This document shows, piece after piece, positions 38,133-48,100 of a stretch of 64,000 bases of DNA. Origin of the DNA: Pycnococcus provasolii. Its lineage: Eukaryota > Chlorophyta > Pseudoscourfieldiophyceae > Pseudoscourfieldiales. Under the pieces are notes generated by a model that was not told where the DNA came from, did not search any database, and saw only the letters and a list, made by a program, of their open reading frames with translations. A program made the position numbers and the translations under genes. Location: the NCBI GenBank assembly GCA_049487715.1, contig CP150578.1, positions 434,001 to 498,000 on the forward strand, read 5' to 3'. Position 1 is the first letter of the stretch; each line of letters opens with the position of its first letter.

Positions 38133-38177
38133 GAAACCACTTCACCTTCTCAGGGACCCGCCCTTGAACAAAACCAA

Positions 38178-38651
38178 ATGCATGGGGGGGAGGCGGGCGT
38201 TAATTCTCGCGGGGAGAAAAAGGGGCTTTTTCGGAGGGCTTTTCCCCTTCTTCGCTTCGAAACGCGTAAACGTGTCCCTCACACGCCGGCGCATGGCGCA
38301 TGGCAGCCATGGATCAAAGACTGGCCCTACACCAAACCGTCGCAGGTTGTGCTCGCGGGCGTCGGCATCATCACCGTCATGTTCGGAGTCCTCGCCATCA
38401 GTGTCGTCACGTGCGTGGTCGTCTCCCTATGGTCAGCATTCTCGTGGATTGTCATGACGCTCGTAGGACAACTCATACCGTCGCTAAAGCCGCTGTCGTC
38501 GACGAGGAGGGCGACGGCCAAAGGGGCGGCGTCGCTCGCCGTGACACAAGCCAAGGAAAGAGAACGCAGGCAACAGCTAGCGGAAAGGGCGCCGGAGGAG
38601 CAGGAGGGGCAGGAGGAACAGGAGGAGGGCGACGAAACGAAAGAAGACTGA
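38178..38651 (+). CDS. Small membrane protein candidate (157 aa)
   Basis: From the ATG at 38178 the frame encodes a basic N-terminus, [14 protein letters not shown], then two closely spaced hydrophobic helices ([20 protein letters not shown] and [15 protein letters not shown]), and a charged, Glu-rich tail ending [11 protein letters not shown]. This composition is natural for a membrane protein with a coiled tail. It overlaps in another frame the upstream extension of the guanylate kinase frame and stops about 20 bp before the kinase's likely ATG. It could instead be an alternative N-terminal exon of the kinase. Family unknown. Confidence 0.45.
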   Translation: MHGGEAGVNSRGEKKGLFRRAFPLLRFETRKRVPHTPAHGAWQPWIKDWPYTKPSQVVLAGVGIITVMFGVLAISVVTCVVVSLWSAFSWIVMTLVGQLIPSLKPLSSTRRATAKGAASLAVTQAKERERRQQLAERAPEEQEGQEEQEEGDETKED

Positions 38652-38671
38652 AAATAGTTGCAGGAAACGGA

Positions 38672-39700
38672 ATGGGTGGTGGTGGTGGTGTCGGTGGTGG
38701 GAATGGTGGCGTAGAAGGAACGTGGAAGGCTGTGGGTGACTTAAGCAGAGGAGCAGCGGAGAAAGGTGGTGGTGGTAGTAGTAACGGTGGTGGGAATGGT
38801 GGCAGCAGCACAAGCAGCAGCAGCGAAGAAGACAGTTCAGTCGCCAAAGACGACGGAAAGTGCCACCACGGCCTCGTTTTGGATGTGGCAACGGCGCAGC
38901 TGGATGCGGCGACGAGCAGCTTGGACGACGACGACGGGGGCGGTGCCTCTGCGCTCGCCACGTCGCTGTCGTCGTCCATCGAGTCGGCTGCCATGGCGAG
39001 CATCAGCAACGCGCTGGACACAGCCATCTCGTACGAGCCGCAGGTGCCACCAGCGAAGCCTGTTGTCATCGTCATATCCGGCCCGTCGGGCGTTGGAAAA
39101 GATGCCGTCATCAAGAGGCTGCAGGAGCGCCGGTCGGATCTGCACTTCGTGGTGACAGCCACGAGCCGTCCGAGAAGGCCGGGGGAAGTGGACGGCGTCG
39201 ACTACTTCTTCGTGTCGCGCGACAAGTTCGAGTCGATGATCGCAAACGACGAGCTTCTCGAGCACGCGCTTGTTTATGGCGAGTACAAGGGAATTCCAAA
39301 GGCGCAGGTGTTCGATAAGCTGCGGAGAGGCCAGGACGTGGTGCTTCGCCTCGACGTGCAGGGCGCGCGCACGATGCGGAAGCTGCTGCCTGACTCGGTG
39401 TTCGTGTTTCTCGTCGCGGAGTCGGAAGCTGCACTCGTGAAGCGCCTCATGGCGCGCAAGACGGAGCCTCTGGAGAAAGCTATCGTGCGCGTTCAGACGG
39501 CGCGCGAGGAGCTCGCGGATGCGAACCGCTTCGACTACGTGGTGGTGAACCGCGAGAACGAGCTCGAGGAGACGGTGAGCGGTCTGGATGCAATTTTCCG
39601 CGCGGAGCGTCTTCGCGTCGCTCGCATGCTCAAGACGGCGGAAGGTCCGACGGACGTGGACGCGCTGCTCGCGAAGGAGAGTGGCAATCAGCAGCAGTAA
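38672..39700 (+). CDS. Guanylate kinase, plastid/mitochondrial type
   Basis: GMP kinase (GMP + ATP to GDP + ADP). Catalytic domain at residues ~130-320: P-loop [11 protein letters not shown] with Asp after Lys, as in plant organellar guanylate kinases, in place of the usual Ser/Thr. GMP-site residues lie in [19 protein letters not shown], then [51 protein letters not shown], and a lid/C-terminal [11 protein letters not shown]. The ~130 residues before it are Gly/Ser-rich low complexity then acidic ([10 protein letters not shown]), unlike a compact transit peptide. The start at 38672 is the last ATG before this region. The frame is open to 38300, but that part overlaps the membrane-protein candidate. 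Organelle import is inferred from family type only. Confidence 0.88.
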   Translation: MGGGGGVGGGNGGVEGTWKAVGDLSRGAAEKGGGGSSNGGGNGGSSTSSSSEEDSSVAKDDGKCHHGLVLDVATAQLDAATSSLDDDDGGGASALATSLSSSIESAAMASISNALDTAISYEPQVPPAKPVVIVISGPSGVGKDAVIKRLQERRSDLHFVVTATSRPRRPGEVDGVDYFFVSRDKFESMIANDELLEHALVYGEYKGIPKAQVFDKLRRGQDVVLRLDVQGARTMRKLLPDSVFVFLVAESEAALVKRLMARKTEPLEKAIVRVQTAREELADANRFDYVVVNRENELEETVSGLDAIFRAERLRVARMLKTAEGPTDVDALLAKESGNQQQ

Positions 39701-39845
39701 CTAAAACCGTACCTACCTGATTGGAATCGAAACACTCCCCGAATAATCTCACCCGTCCCCGAATTCCCAAACCCCGAATGGATTCCGCCCCCGCCCTTCC
39801 CCTCTCCGCCTCCTCTCCACGTGTCACAGCTCTCCCACCGCCGCC

Positions 39846-41147
39846 ATGGCCTCCTCCTCCTCGGACTCGGACTCGGACTTTGAGGCTCCCCCCATGCTGG
39901 TGCCGCTTTCGCGCTCGGCGATCCCAGTCACGCTGCTCACCGGGTGCCTGGGCGCCGGCAAGACCACGCTGCTGTCTCACTTGATCAAGAACGCACCGCC
40001 GGGATACCGGATTGCGGTGCTCGTGAACGAGCTCGGTGCGTCGGAGGCGATTGAGGCGGAGTTTTACGTGGGACACGCTTCGAGACGCAACGAAGGCGAC
40101 GACGGTTCGGGTCGCGTCGCCGGCGGCGATGCGATGGTACCTATGCCGCAGAGTGTTATGCGGGCGAGAGGAGGTGCCGACGGAACGAACGCCGCATCCG
40201 CGTCGTCGTTGAAGTCAAGCACGCCAGACTGGGTCGAGCTACCCAACGGATGTCTGTGCTGCACAGCAAAGAGCGAATACGTACAGCTGCTCGAGAATAT
40301 CGTCAGAACCCAGCCGGGTAAGTACCACCACGTCGTCGTGGAGACTACCGGTGTCGCAGATCCTGGACCTGCCATTGAAGCGCTATGGACAGACGAAGGC
40401 ATGGAGGCGTGCGTCTTCCTCGCAGGCGTCGTTACGGTCGTTGACGCCGTTCACCTGCTTGGTCAGTACCGCGAGAAGAGGCAGAACTTGAATCGAAAGC
40501 GTGCCGGTGCATCGGCGGAAGCAGACGAGCCCGCACGAGAGGCTGTCCTTCAAGTTGCGTTCGCCGACCACGTCATCGTCAACAAGTGTGAGACTGCGGG
40601 TGACGCGTCTACGGCAGAAGCCGAGGAGGCTGTGCGCCGCATAAACAGCGCCGCGACTCTGGAGCGCGCGGACCGCTGTGTTGTCGACGTGAAACGTCTG
40701 CTTGAATTACGCGCCCTCGATGGGGACGGTGCGGCGCGCGCGGCGGCTTCGGCGTCGTCGTCGTCGTCGGCATCGTCGGCACCTGGCGCGGACGAGTCGC
40801 CGTCATCCTCGGCGCACTTTGGCGGCGTGAACACGGTCGCCGTCGACGTTTCGGGTGTGCGCACGGAGTCCGCCGTTCGCGCGTGGGCGGAGTCGCTGCT
40901 GTGGGGAGAGCAAGTCGGGTGCGAGATTTACCGCCTCAAGGCTGTGTTTGCGATATGTGCCGACGGCGACGGCGTATCGTCGTCTCCCCCGCGCCGCGTG
41001 ATGCTGCAGGCTGTCGGGCAGCTGTACGAGCTGACAGACGGCGGTCTGTGGCCCGACGCGAACCTCAGTGCAAGCGATTGTCGTTCGCGCGTCGTTGCGA
41101 TTGGCCGTCGCGTGCGTCGCACGAAGCTATTGGAAGGCTTGCTGTAA
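39846..41147 (+). CDS. CobW/COG0523 GTPase, ZNG1-like zinc metallochaperone
   Basis: A 433-residue G3E GTPase. Walker A is GCLGAGKTT (33-41). The metal motif is GCLCCTAK (CxCC, Cys at ~135-138). The Walker B-type strand is HHVVVETTGVADP, and the guanine motif is NKCE in DHVIVNKCE. The C-terminal domain has YRLKAVFAI and LQAVGQLYEL as in CBWD/ZNG1, which insert zinc into methionine aminopeptidase. The N-terminus is Ser/Asp-rich, and two loops carry low-complexity inserts (40085-40205; 40735-40815). The start is the ATG at 39846 after a CCCGAA-type array at 39738-39780, one of several telomere-like leaders in this window. TGTAA overlaps the stop. Confidence 0.92.
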   Translation: MASSSSDSDSDFEAPPMLVPLSRSAIPVTLLTGCLGAGKTTLLSHLIKNAPPGYRIAVLVNELGASEAIEAEFYVGHASRRNEGDDGSGRVAGGDAMVPMPQSVMRARGGADGTNAASASSLKSSTPDWVELPNGCLCCTAKSEYVQLLENIVRTQPGKYHHVVVETTGVADPGPAIEALWTDEGMEACVFLAGVVTVVDAVHLLGQYREKRQNLNRKRAGASAEADEPAREAVLQVAFADHVIVNKCETAGDASTAEAEEAVRRINSAATLERADRCVVDVKRLLELRALDGDGAARAAASASSSSSASSAPGADESPSSSAHFGGVNTVAVDVSGVRTESAVRAWAESLLWGEQVGCEIYRLKAVFAICADGDGVSSSPPRRVMLQAVGQLYELTDGGLWPDANLSASDCRSRVVAIGRRVRRTKLLEGLL

Positions 41148-41544
41148 CTACTACCACCTACAATGATGAGTACCTGTACATACAACAGAGGGGGAGCCAC
41201 CACGAGCCCACTAACTATTGAACCAGCCCCGGACGAAAACACCACGATAGCAAAAGCCTGAAAGGAAACCGAAACCCCTAACCTACTAACGAGCAAACCC
41301 CTAAACGAGCCCCTGGTATATATTTTGGAATGTAGGGCGTGGTTGGTGGATCTCCAGGGGGAGCCTCCCTTCCCTCCTTTCCCTCCCTCCCCCTCCTTTT
41401 TGGCCGCCTGCTTTGGCCTTCTCCCTCTTTTTTGTTTTTTTCCCCCACTTTTTTTTTCCCTCCCCCGGTCCCGGGGAACCAACCGGCTCTTCCCGGGAGT
41501 CTCATTCTTCTAGGCTTCCGGAAGCGAGTACTACATACCTTTGC
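41148..41544. other. Intergenic / 5' leader of ABCF gene with poly-pyrimidine tracts
   Basis: CCTCCCTTCCCTCC and long T/C runs (41360-41470), then CCCCGGTCCCGGGGAACC (41463-41480), a near-palindrome. The minus strand is open across here as the tail of a long antisense frame, which I reject. Confidence 0.5.
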
Positions 41545-43707
41545 ATGGGCTACAAGAAGGACCGCGCGGCGCGCGAAGAGAAGGAGGCGGAGAAGAAGGC
41601 GGAGCGCGACGCGAAGAAGGCTGCGCGCGAGGCGAAGCGCGCGGAGAAGAAATCGCTGAAAGACGGGGATGGCGCGGATGAGCCTGGCGAGCCTTCCGGG
41701 TCGGCTTCGGGCGCCGACGATAAGCAGTCGCTCCGCCCGACCGCGGACGAGCTCGGGTTCTTCATCAGAACAGGGCCTGACGCCAACGTGCGCAAGCACG
41801 CAAACATGGACATACACGCAAGCAGCGTGCAGCTCTTCGCGGGAAGTAGAGAGCTGCTTTCGTCCGCGGAACTCAGGCTCGTGCACGGCGTCAAGTACGG
41901 GCTCGTCGGGCGAAACGGCGTCGGAAAGTCCACCCTTCTGCGCGCCATCGACGAGCGCATTATCGACGTCCCGTCGTTCATACACATCATACACGTCGAG
42001 CAGGAGATCATCGGCGACGACACAACCGCGGTGCAGTCGGTGGTGGGCGCCGACAAGGAGCGCGCGTGGCTTCTGAACAAGGAGAAGGAGCTCCTCGAGA
42101 AGGACGACGACGACATTCCCGAAGGCGCCGTCAACTTGAACGAGGTTTACGAGCGACTCGACGAAGTTGACGCAGACGGCGCCATAGCACGCGCTGCCGC
42201 CATCCTCACGGGCCTTGGCTTCGACCACGAAATGCAGGAGACACCCACCAAGGCTTTCAGCGGAGGCTGGCGCATGCGCATTGCGCTCGCTCAGGCGCTC
42301 TTCATGGAACCCGACCTGCTGCTTCTCGACGAGCCGACGAACCACCTCGACGTGCATGCGCTGACGTGGCTGGAGGAGTTCCTGCGCACGTGGGAGAAGT
42401 GCGTGATTGTTGTCAGCCACGACCGCGGGTTTCTGAACAACGCGACGACCGCGACGATGCATATGCACCGCAAGCGCCTCGCGTACTACGGAGGCAGCTA
42501 CGACACGTTCATGAAGGTGCGCTCCGAGCATCGCGCGAACCAGGAGTCCACCGCGAAGGAGCAGGGTCGGCGTGCGTCTCACCTGAAGCAGTTCATCGCG
42601 CGATTCGGACAAGGTCACCGGAAGATGGTGAGGCAGGCTCAGTGCCGCATGAAGAAGCTCGCGAAGCTGCAGGAGGAGATGGTGGAGGTGGACACGGACG
42701 ACCCGTACCTGAGACTCGAGTTCCCGAGCGCCGCGGCGCTGCCCCCTCCTTGCATATCCGTGATTGGCGCGTCGTTCGGGTACACGGATGACAAGATTTT
42801 GTACGAGAAGCTCGACTTTGGTGTCGACTGCGACTCGCGCGTTGCCGTGGTGGGTCCGAACGGCGCGGGCAAGAGTACGTTCCTGAAGCTCCTCGACGGC
42901 GAGATCGTTCCCGTCGACGGGTGGATCAACCGACACACGAAGCTTCGCCTCGCACGCTTCTCGCAGCATCAGGTGGAGGTTCTCGACCTCGACGTCGACA
43001 GCGTGACTCACATGCGCCGCCTCGGCGGCGAGGAGATGTCCGTGGAAACGGCGCGTCGGTACCTCGGAAAGTTCGGGCTGTCGGGTGACCTCGCCACACA
43101 GCCAATCAACCACCTGTCCGGTGGCCAGAAGAGCCGCCTCGCGTTTGCGGAGCTTGCTTGGAAGCAGCCTCACATCCTGCTTCTGGACGAGCCGACGAAC
43201 CACCTCGACATTGAGACGATCGAGTCGCTTGCGATGGCCTTGAACAGGTTTGACGGTGGCGTGATTCTGGTGAGCCACGACGAACGCCTGATTGAACTCG
43301 TCGCAGATGAGCTGTGGGTCGTTCACAAGGGCGACGGCGTGACTGCGGGCCACGTGGAGGTGTTCAACGGCTCGTTCGAGGAGTACCGCAATCGCCTTCG
43401 CGACGACGTACGCAACGGCAAGATTTCGTCGAAGAAGGACACTTCGAAGTCTGCTGGCGCGAAGAAGGAGAAGAAGGAGAAGAAGAAGGACGAGGTGGTG
43501 GTGGTGGCGCGCAATTCGCCTGAGGCACCGCGTGCTGCTCCCGTTCCTGAGGCGCCGCCCGCCGCTCCCGCTCCCGAGGCGCCGCTCACCGGCGCGGCTG
43601 ACGGCGCATGGGGCGACGAAGACGCGGACGACGACGCGCCACCTGTGAAGGCTGCACCTGTATCTAAGGGTGCGTACGTGCCGCCTCATTTGAGAAATCG
43701 CGGGTAA
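41545..43707 (+). CDS. ABCF (GCN20-type) ATPase with C-terminal YVPPHLR tail
   Basis: A 720-residue soluble twin-ATPase of the ABCF family (translation/ribosome-associated). Residues 1-60 are a Lys/Glu/Ala helix. ATPase 1: Walker A GRNGVGKS, signature FSGGWRMR, Walker B LLLLDEPTNHLD. The charged linker follows. ATPase 2: GPNGAGKS, LSGGQKSR, ILLLDEPTNHLD, with SHDRGF and SHDERL switch histidines. All catalytic motifs are intact. The C-terminal ~110 residues have Lys-rich, then Ala/Pro-rich repeats (PEAPxAAP), an acidic patch, and finish KGAYVPPHLRNRG. That last motif is characteristic of the N-terminus of DDX3/Ded1 helicases and is odd here. The start is the ATG at 41545 following a pyrimidine-rich leader. 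Confidence 0.92.
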   Translation: MGYKKDRAAREEKEAEKKAERDAKKAAREAKRAEKKSLKDGDGADEPGEPSGSASGADDKQSLRPTADELGFFIRTGPDANVRKHANMDIHASSVQLFAGSRELLSSAELRLVHGVKYGLVGRNGVGKSTLLRAIDERIIDVPSFIHIIHVEQEIIGDDTTAVQSVVGADKERAWLLNKEKELLEKDDDDIPEGAVNLNEVYERLDEVDADGAIARAAAILTGLGFDHEMQETPTKAFSGGWRMRIALAQALFMEPDLLLLDEPTNHLDVHALTWLEEFLRTWEKCVIVVSHDRGFLNNATTATMHMHRKRLAYYGGSYDTFMKVRSEHRANQESTAKEQGRRASHLKQFIARFGQGHRKMVRQAQCRMKKLAKLQEEMVEVDTDDPYLRLEFPSAAALPPPCISVIGASFGYTDDKILYEKLDFGVDCDSRVAVVGPNGAGKSTFLKLLDGEIVPVDGWINRHTKLRLARFSQHQVEVLDLDVDSVTHMRRLGGEEMSVETARRYLGKFGLSGDLATQPINHLSGGQKSRLAFAELAWKQPHILLLDEPTNHLDIETIESLAMALNRFDGGVILVSHDERLIELVADELWVVHKGDGVTAGHVEVFNGSFEEYRNRLRDDVRNGKISSKKDTSKSAGAKKEKKEKKKDEVVVVARNSPEAPRAAPVPEAPPAAPAPEAPLTGAADGAWGDEDADDDAPPVKAAPVSKGAYVPPHLRNRG

Positions 43708-43783
43708 TAAAAAAAGTTTTTTTTTGTGACACATACTTAAGGTTCAAGGATCATGGTTCTCGTGATTCGTGAGGAACCACGTC

Positions 43784-44089
43784 CTATATTATTATTATTT
43801 TCCCCATGTGTTTGCAACGACAGTGTGTGATATCATTGCCCCAAGCTTTCCACCATAAATGCGGAGCCATTTCAGATGCCAAGTCCATGACAAAATCATT
43901 CGCAAATTGCTTGCGCTTTGGCCTGTATATTGTCGACCACTCCTTCAGTGCCTCTTTCGCGTCATCCGCTCCCAAAATTTTCACAGCAACACTGAGAAAT
44001 CCGGCCATTACATCATGAGCCCGGCGTCCTTGAACGCACCCACGACATTCTTTGACCGAACGAATAGCGCTCCTTTTGTCGTCGAGCAC
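43784..44089 (-). pseudogene. Protein-like relic, possibly transposase-derived
   Basis: A 101-codon frame with natural protein composition: an amphipathic VMAGFLSVAVKILGADDAKE helix and FANDFVMDLASEMAPHLWWK. The WW...G pattern with a preceding helix is loosely reminiscent of hAT-type transposase C-termini, but I cannot establish it. It overlaps another minus-strand frame (44013-44603) with equally protein-like pieces, suggesting one gene broken by frameshifts. Confidence 0.3.
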
Positions 44090-44221
44090 AAATGAGCCTC
44101 AAATCCCGGAAGAACAACACTAGCAGCGAAATCAAGACGACGAACAACTTCAGCAGCGCCTTCAAGAAAGCCTTGATATCATGCGCGGCAACAGCCAACA
44201 AATAGTTGTCAATGGTGATGC

Positions 44222-44404
44222 CTATGGTGGACTTCCACTCACAGAACCTTTTACTGTCGTCTGTCCCGGCAAACGCGGTAAGTCGAACGCGACGGCGATG
44301 AGCCTGTGGAGTTTGTAACTCTTCTTCTTGTGGATCATTACGCTCACGTAGCCGTCCGCGCGCGGCGACGGCGTTTGTCGTTTTTGTCGTTTTTGCTGTC
44401 CCAT
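44222..44404 (-). pseudogene. HNH/NUMOD4-type homing endonuclease-like relic
   Basis: The frame contains ADGYVSVMIHKKKSYKLHRL followed by IAVAFDLPRLPGQTTV. This matches the common beginning of NUMOD/HNH nucleases (GYxxVxxxGKxYxVHRLVAxAF). The expected N-H-x-D-G that follows is absent; the frame breaks instead. In the overlapping frame upstream, ASWYRSAAAGGILSVNG resembles the NUMOD4 YxVSxxGxVxS pattern. Such genes are typical of algal viruses and mobile introns, so this may be a remnant of viral or mobile DNA. Confidence 0.4.
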
Positions 44405-45153
44405 TTACCGACAATATACCGCCAGCTGCAGCTGAGCGATACCACGACGCCATATTCACGGGAGACGCCGAGAAGGACATAAAGGTGTCGACGGAAGCCA
44501 AGACGATACAAAGTCGCAATTCAACTCGTAAGGAGAGGGTATGTAAGACGTATCTAAATACTTTGGGTGGTTGCACATAGCGGCACCCACCACCGCTTGT
44601 CACGAGTCACGACCGGGATCCCAAAAGCAAAAAAAAAACATGGTTCCAGCAAATCACCGTCACCGATATTGAAGATGGTTCAAGAGGCGTATCCCAAAAA
44701 GGGAACATCCGACCTATTCCTACCCCTAGAACGAAGGGCCCGTCGCCTCCCTCCTCCCCCAGCCTGCCAGCCCCTCCTCCTGGTGCTCCGTGGTTGGTTG
44801 GTGTCGTGGCCCTCAAGGAGTGGATCCCCAACCAAACCGCAGTGCCCCACGAACTCCGAAGCAGGCAGCCCCCCCCTTCCCCTCCCCCTTCCCCTTCCCC
44901 CCGGGGCCCAGAAGAAGCGGGGAGAGAACAGAACGCGTAGTCGACCTCACGAGTGCTCCGCGAACCCCCTGTCCTTTCCTTTTGTCCGTGAGGGGAGTGG
45001 CTGCCATGGCCGCGACCTCGCCGGGCGGTGGTGCCTGTGGTGCTCTCTGTGGTGGCTCTACCGGTGGTGGTCCTGGCGCGGGTCCGGGTCCTGGTCCTGG
45101 TGGTAGTGCGGGCAGTCAGCAGCGGACAGTAGTGGCAGGAGGTCGTCGGGGCA

Positions 45154-48100
45154 ATGCAGTCGGTGCACAGTAGCATCAACTACTCGAAGGTATGCTTTGC
45201 TTTTGCTTTTTGCTTTTTGTTATGTTTGCTTTGCTTTTGCCTTTTTGCTTTTTGTCGTTTTCCTAGTTTGCTAACACCTCCCTCTCCTTGTTGTTTTCCG
45301 TCATCGTCAATAACAGTGGGATAAACTCGCGGTGGACTCGTCGGACGACGATTATGATGAAGGGGGCGCGAATGATGCAAATCTCGTCGACTCGTACGAA
45401 GGCTCGGACGTCGACTCATCCGGATCCTCACTAGGCGCGGCGTCTGATGGCGAACCGGAAACGCTCGGTGATCCCCCAGCGGCGGCAGCGGCGGCAGCTG
45501 GAGTTGCGCTGCCACCTGGCGACGTGCTCGACCAAAGGAGGTGGAAGGCGCTTGCTGCTTCCATGGCGGAAGGACTCCTCGAGGACTTCATGCGCTCTTC
45601 GAGCTGGGCAGGTGACGCGTCGGTGTCATCAACGACGACGACGACGACGACAACATTCACGGTGGGAAACAGGCGACGTCGGAGAAGAAGCAGACGAAGC
45701 CTTCGTTGTCTACCGACACATCAACCAACGGCCGCGTGCCGCCTGCAAACGCAAAGACGAGCAGCGCAACACCTTCCACCGCAAGTGCTGACGTCAGACC
45801 TCAGATACAAACGAAGCCAATCAGCTACGAGAAGTGGGATCGACTTTGCACGGACAGCAGCAGTGAAGACGACGGCTACTCTGGCGACGACGCGGATGCG
45901 CGGCCTGTGCATCCGTGGGACGTGATCGGAAAGACGCTTTCGTCGGTTGCAGCAGCAGCGCCGCCACAGCCGCCGCCGCCGTTGTCGTCATCGTCGTCGT
46001 CGAACCTTGGTGCAGACGCAAACGCGTGCGGGGATCATGCCACGATCGCAGATGCCAACCTGCAGCGCGCTATCGCTGACCACGACGGCGATGACAACTG
46101 CACGCGTGCGCGTTTCTACGCGTGCCCCACTCATCAGGTGCCTTGCATTCTGCAGAGAGCGAGGCACTCGCTGCGCGCGTGGCTTGCACCAGATGTTTCA
46201 GAAGCTGGCACGCGCGAGATGCTTTCGTCACTCAGCGATGCCGAGGCGCCGAAGTTCGCCAATCACTGCCTCTGCGACTGGTGCCGTGCCGAGCTCGTGG
46301 TAAACTGCGCGATGGGGCACGCCGCCGCATCGCTGCCCGAGCTTGCGTACTCCGCCGCAGCGGAATCAGAGGGATTTCCATGGGAGTGCGACGACGCGCG
46401 CAAGGCAAGTCTCGACGTTGCTCTCGTGGCGTGTGCCGCAGCATGCGGCGCCGGGTCACCGTCGTGCGGGCCGCCGCAGTGCAGAGCGCGCGCATTCTTT
46501 TCCATGGGTGCTGAGGCGGATGGGTGCTGCATTGCGCTGACAAATGTTCTTGCACAGGGCGACGTTGCTGCAAGATGTCGATCCGCGGAGGTGGCGTCGT
46601 ACCGGCATCGTGGCCGGCCATGCCACTCCGTGAATGCCGGCGTTTCGCTCGCGTCGCGACTGCTCACGCTCTTCCCGAACGATGGAATGATTGGGGCGCC
46701 GGAGACCATGCGAATCGCGGACGCAACGCCGCCTCTCGTCTTCTACCCTCTCGGGGTGAGCGCAGCCGCGGGGCAGCCGAGCGTCGCATTACTGCTTCTG
46801 GAGCAGGGATGCAATCCTCTTTGCCCCGCGTGCGTCGACCTGCGCGCGGACGCGGACCTGCAACCCATCGGGTACGCGCTACCGCCGCTGTTCTATGCCG
46901 CGCGGCGAGGTGGTGGATGGCTTATTGAGGAAATGGTGCGCGCCGGGTGCTGGGATGATGTGCTGTGGCTGCCTCTCGCGCTGGAGGGCCACCCCGAAGA
47001 TCACGCGGCGGCAATGGAGCTGGCACTGAGCCCCGAGCGTGCGCGCGCGCGATGTGTGGGCGACACGAGCGCATCGCCGAGCGTGCTCATGCGCTGCCTG
47101 TCATACCTCGCTATGCCGCTGCTACGAGACGCCTCTGACGACGTGTACGAGATCTCCGACGTTTGGCGCTGGCTACGCTGTGAGCAGGGTCGCCAAGAGG
47201 ATATCGTTACACACGTCGCTGGGCGTTTTGGCCTCAACGTGCTATTTCGACCGGAAAAGTGCGCGGACGAATTGCTGCGTACGCTTCCGCGCTGCGTGGG
47301 CAGCACCAACAGCGGCGGCGACGGCGGCAGCTCGTCGAAGACTGGAGCGAAACTTGACGTCGGCCGGGCTACTGCGGCTAGTCTTGTGCTTCTCGTCGCG
47401 ATAGCTGAGCTGCGTTTCTTCGATGCTTGGGATGCCCACTCCAAAGCACACGGCTTGCCATCGCTGAGCGGGTACGGCTGTGAGATGGAGGGCCGCATGA
47501 GCCCAATGCTGTCGACGTTTGAGCTCGGGTACGTCGCCGCACAGCTCGGTTGGGGGCTAGGAGATGCGCCGATGCTGTGGGATCTGCTGCAGTGCGTGGC
47601 CATGCTGCCACCTCATGGAGTGGAGTCGAAGGCGTCGTCATCTTCCTCGAAGAAGGATGGCAAGAAAGACTCGGCAAAGGGCGCATCGTCCACGGTTTCC
47701 AGTGCGCCGCAGACGGTGTTGAGCAAACTTATAGCTTTTCGCCTTCGACCTGACGGCGACTACTTTGAGCCCGGGCAAGAGGCTCGGCACGTGGTAAGCA
47801 TGCCCGTGGCGGCGTTGCGCGCGCTTTGCTCGTGCAGAGGTCTCTCCGGACCATTTCTCGAGAAGCGGGACATGGCGGCGGCGCTCCGCGCGCAGAAGGG
47901 CGCGGAGGCGGCGAATTGCCTTGCCGAAACATTCCACGCGACACCAACCGCGCGACGTCTGCAGTTTGTGCGTCGCGTTTTGCTGATGACGGGCGCATTC
48001 GGCACGGGACTCGAACAGCAGTCGCTATCGCCATCTTCCAAATGCGAGGGCGGTGATCTGCCCGGACTTGGCGACCTTCCGCCCTATGCGGGTCTCCTTG

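Larger units (their letters stand above)
43708..45153. other. Region of decayed coding sequence and GC-rich leader
   Basis: No intact gene over about 1.4 kb. The minus strand between 44600 and 43784 carries broken pieces of protein-like sequence (see the HNH-like relic and the neighbouring fragment). GGGATCCC is at 44615-44622 and an A-run at 44629-44639. From 44730 a C-rich stretch leads into the large gene, including a GGTCCTGG-type tandem at 45070-45105. Confidence 0.5.

Noticed and set aside
41278-43734. An antisense open frame of about 818 codons covering the whole ABCF gene
   Set aside because: It is longer than the real gene, but the sense strand has two full ABC ATPases. The antisense translation is His/Arg/Val-rich and has no domain. 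GC-rich codons in the sense strand keep the antisense frame free of stops.
45006-45173. Gly/Pro-rich frame beginning with an ATG just before the large gene
   Set aside because: It stops at 45173 and cannot be spliced in phase with exon 2, whereas the ATG at 45154 gives a clean in-phase exon. It is probably 5' leader.
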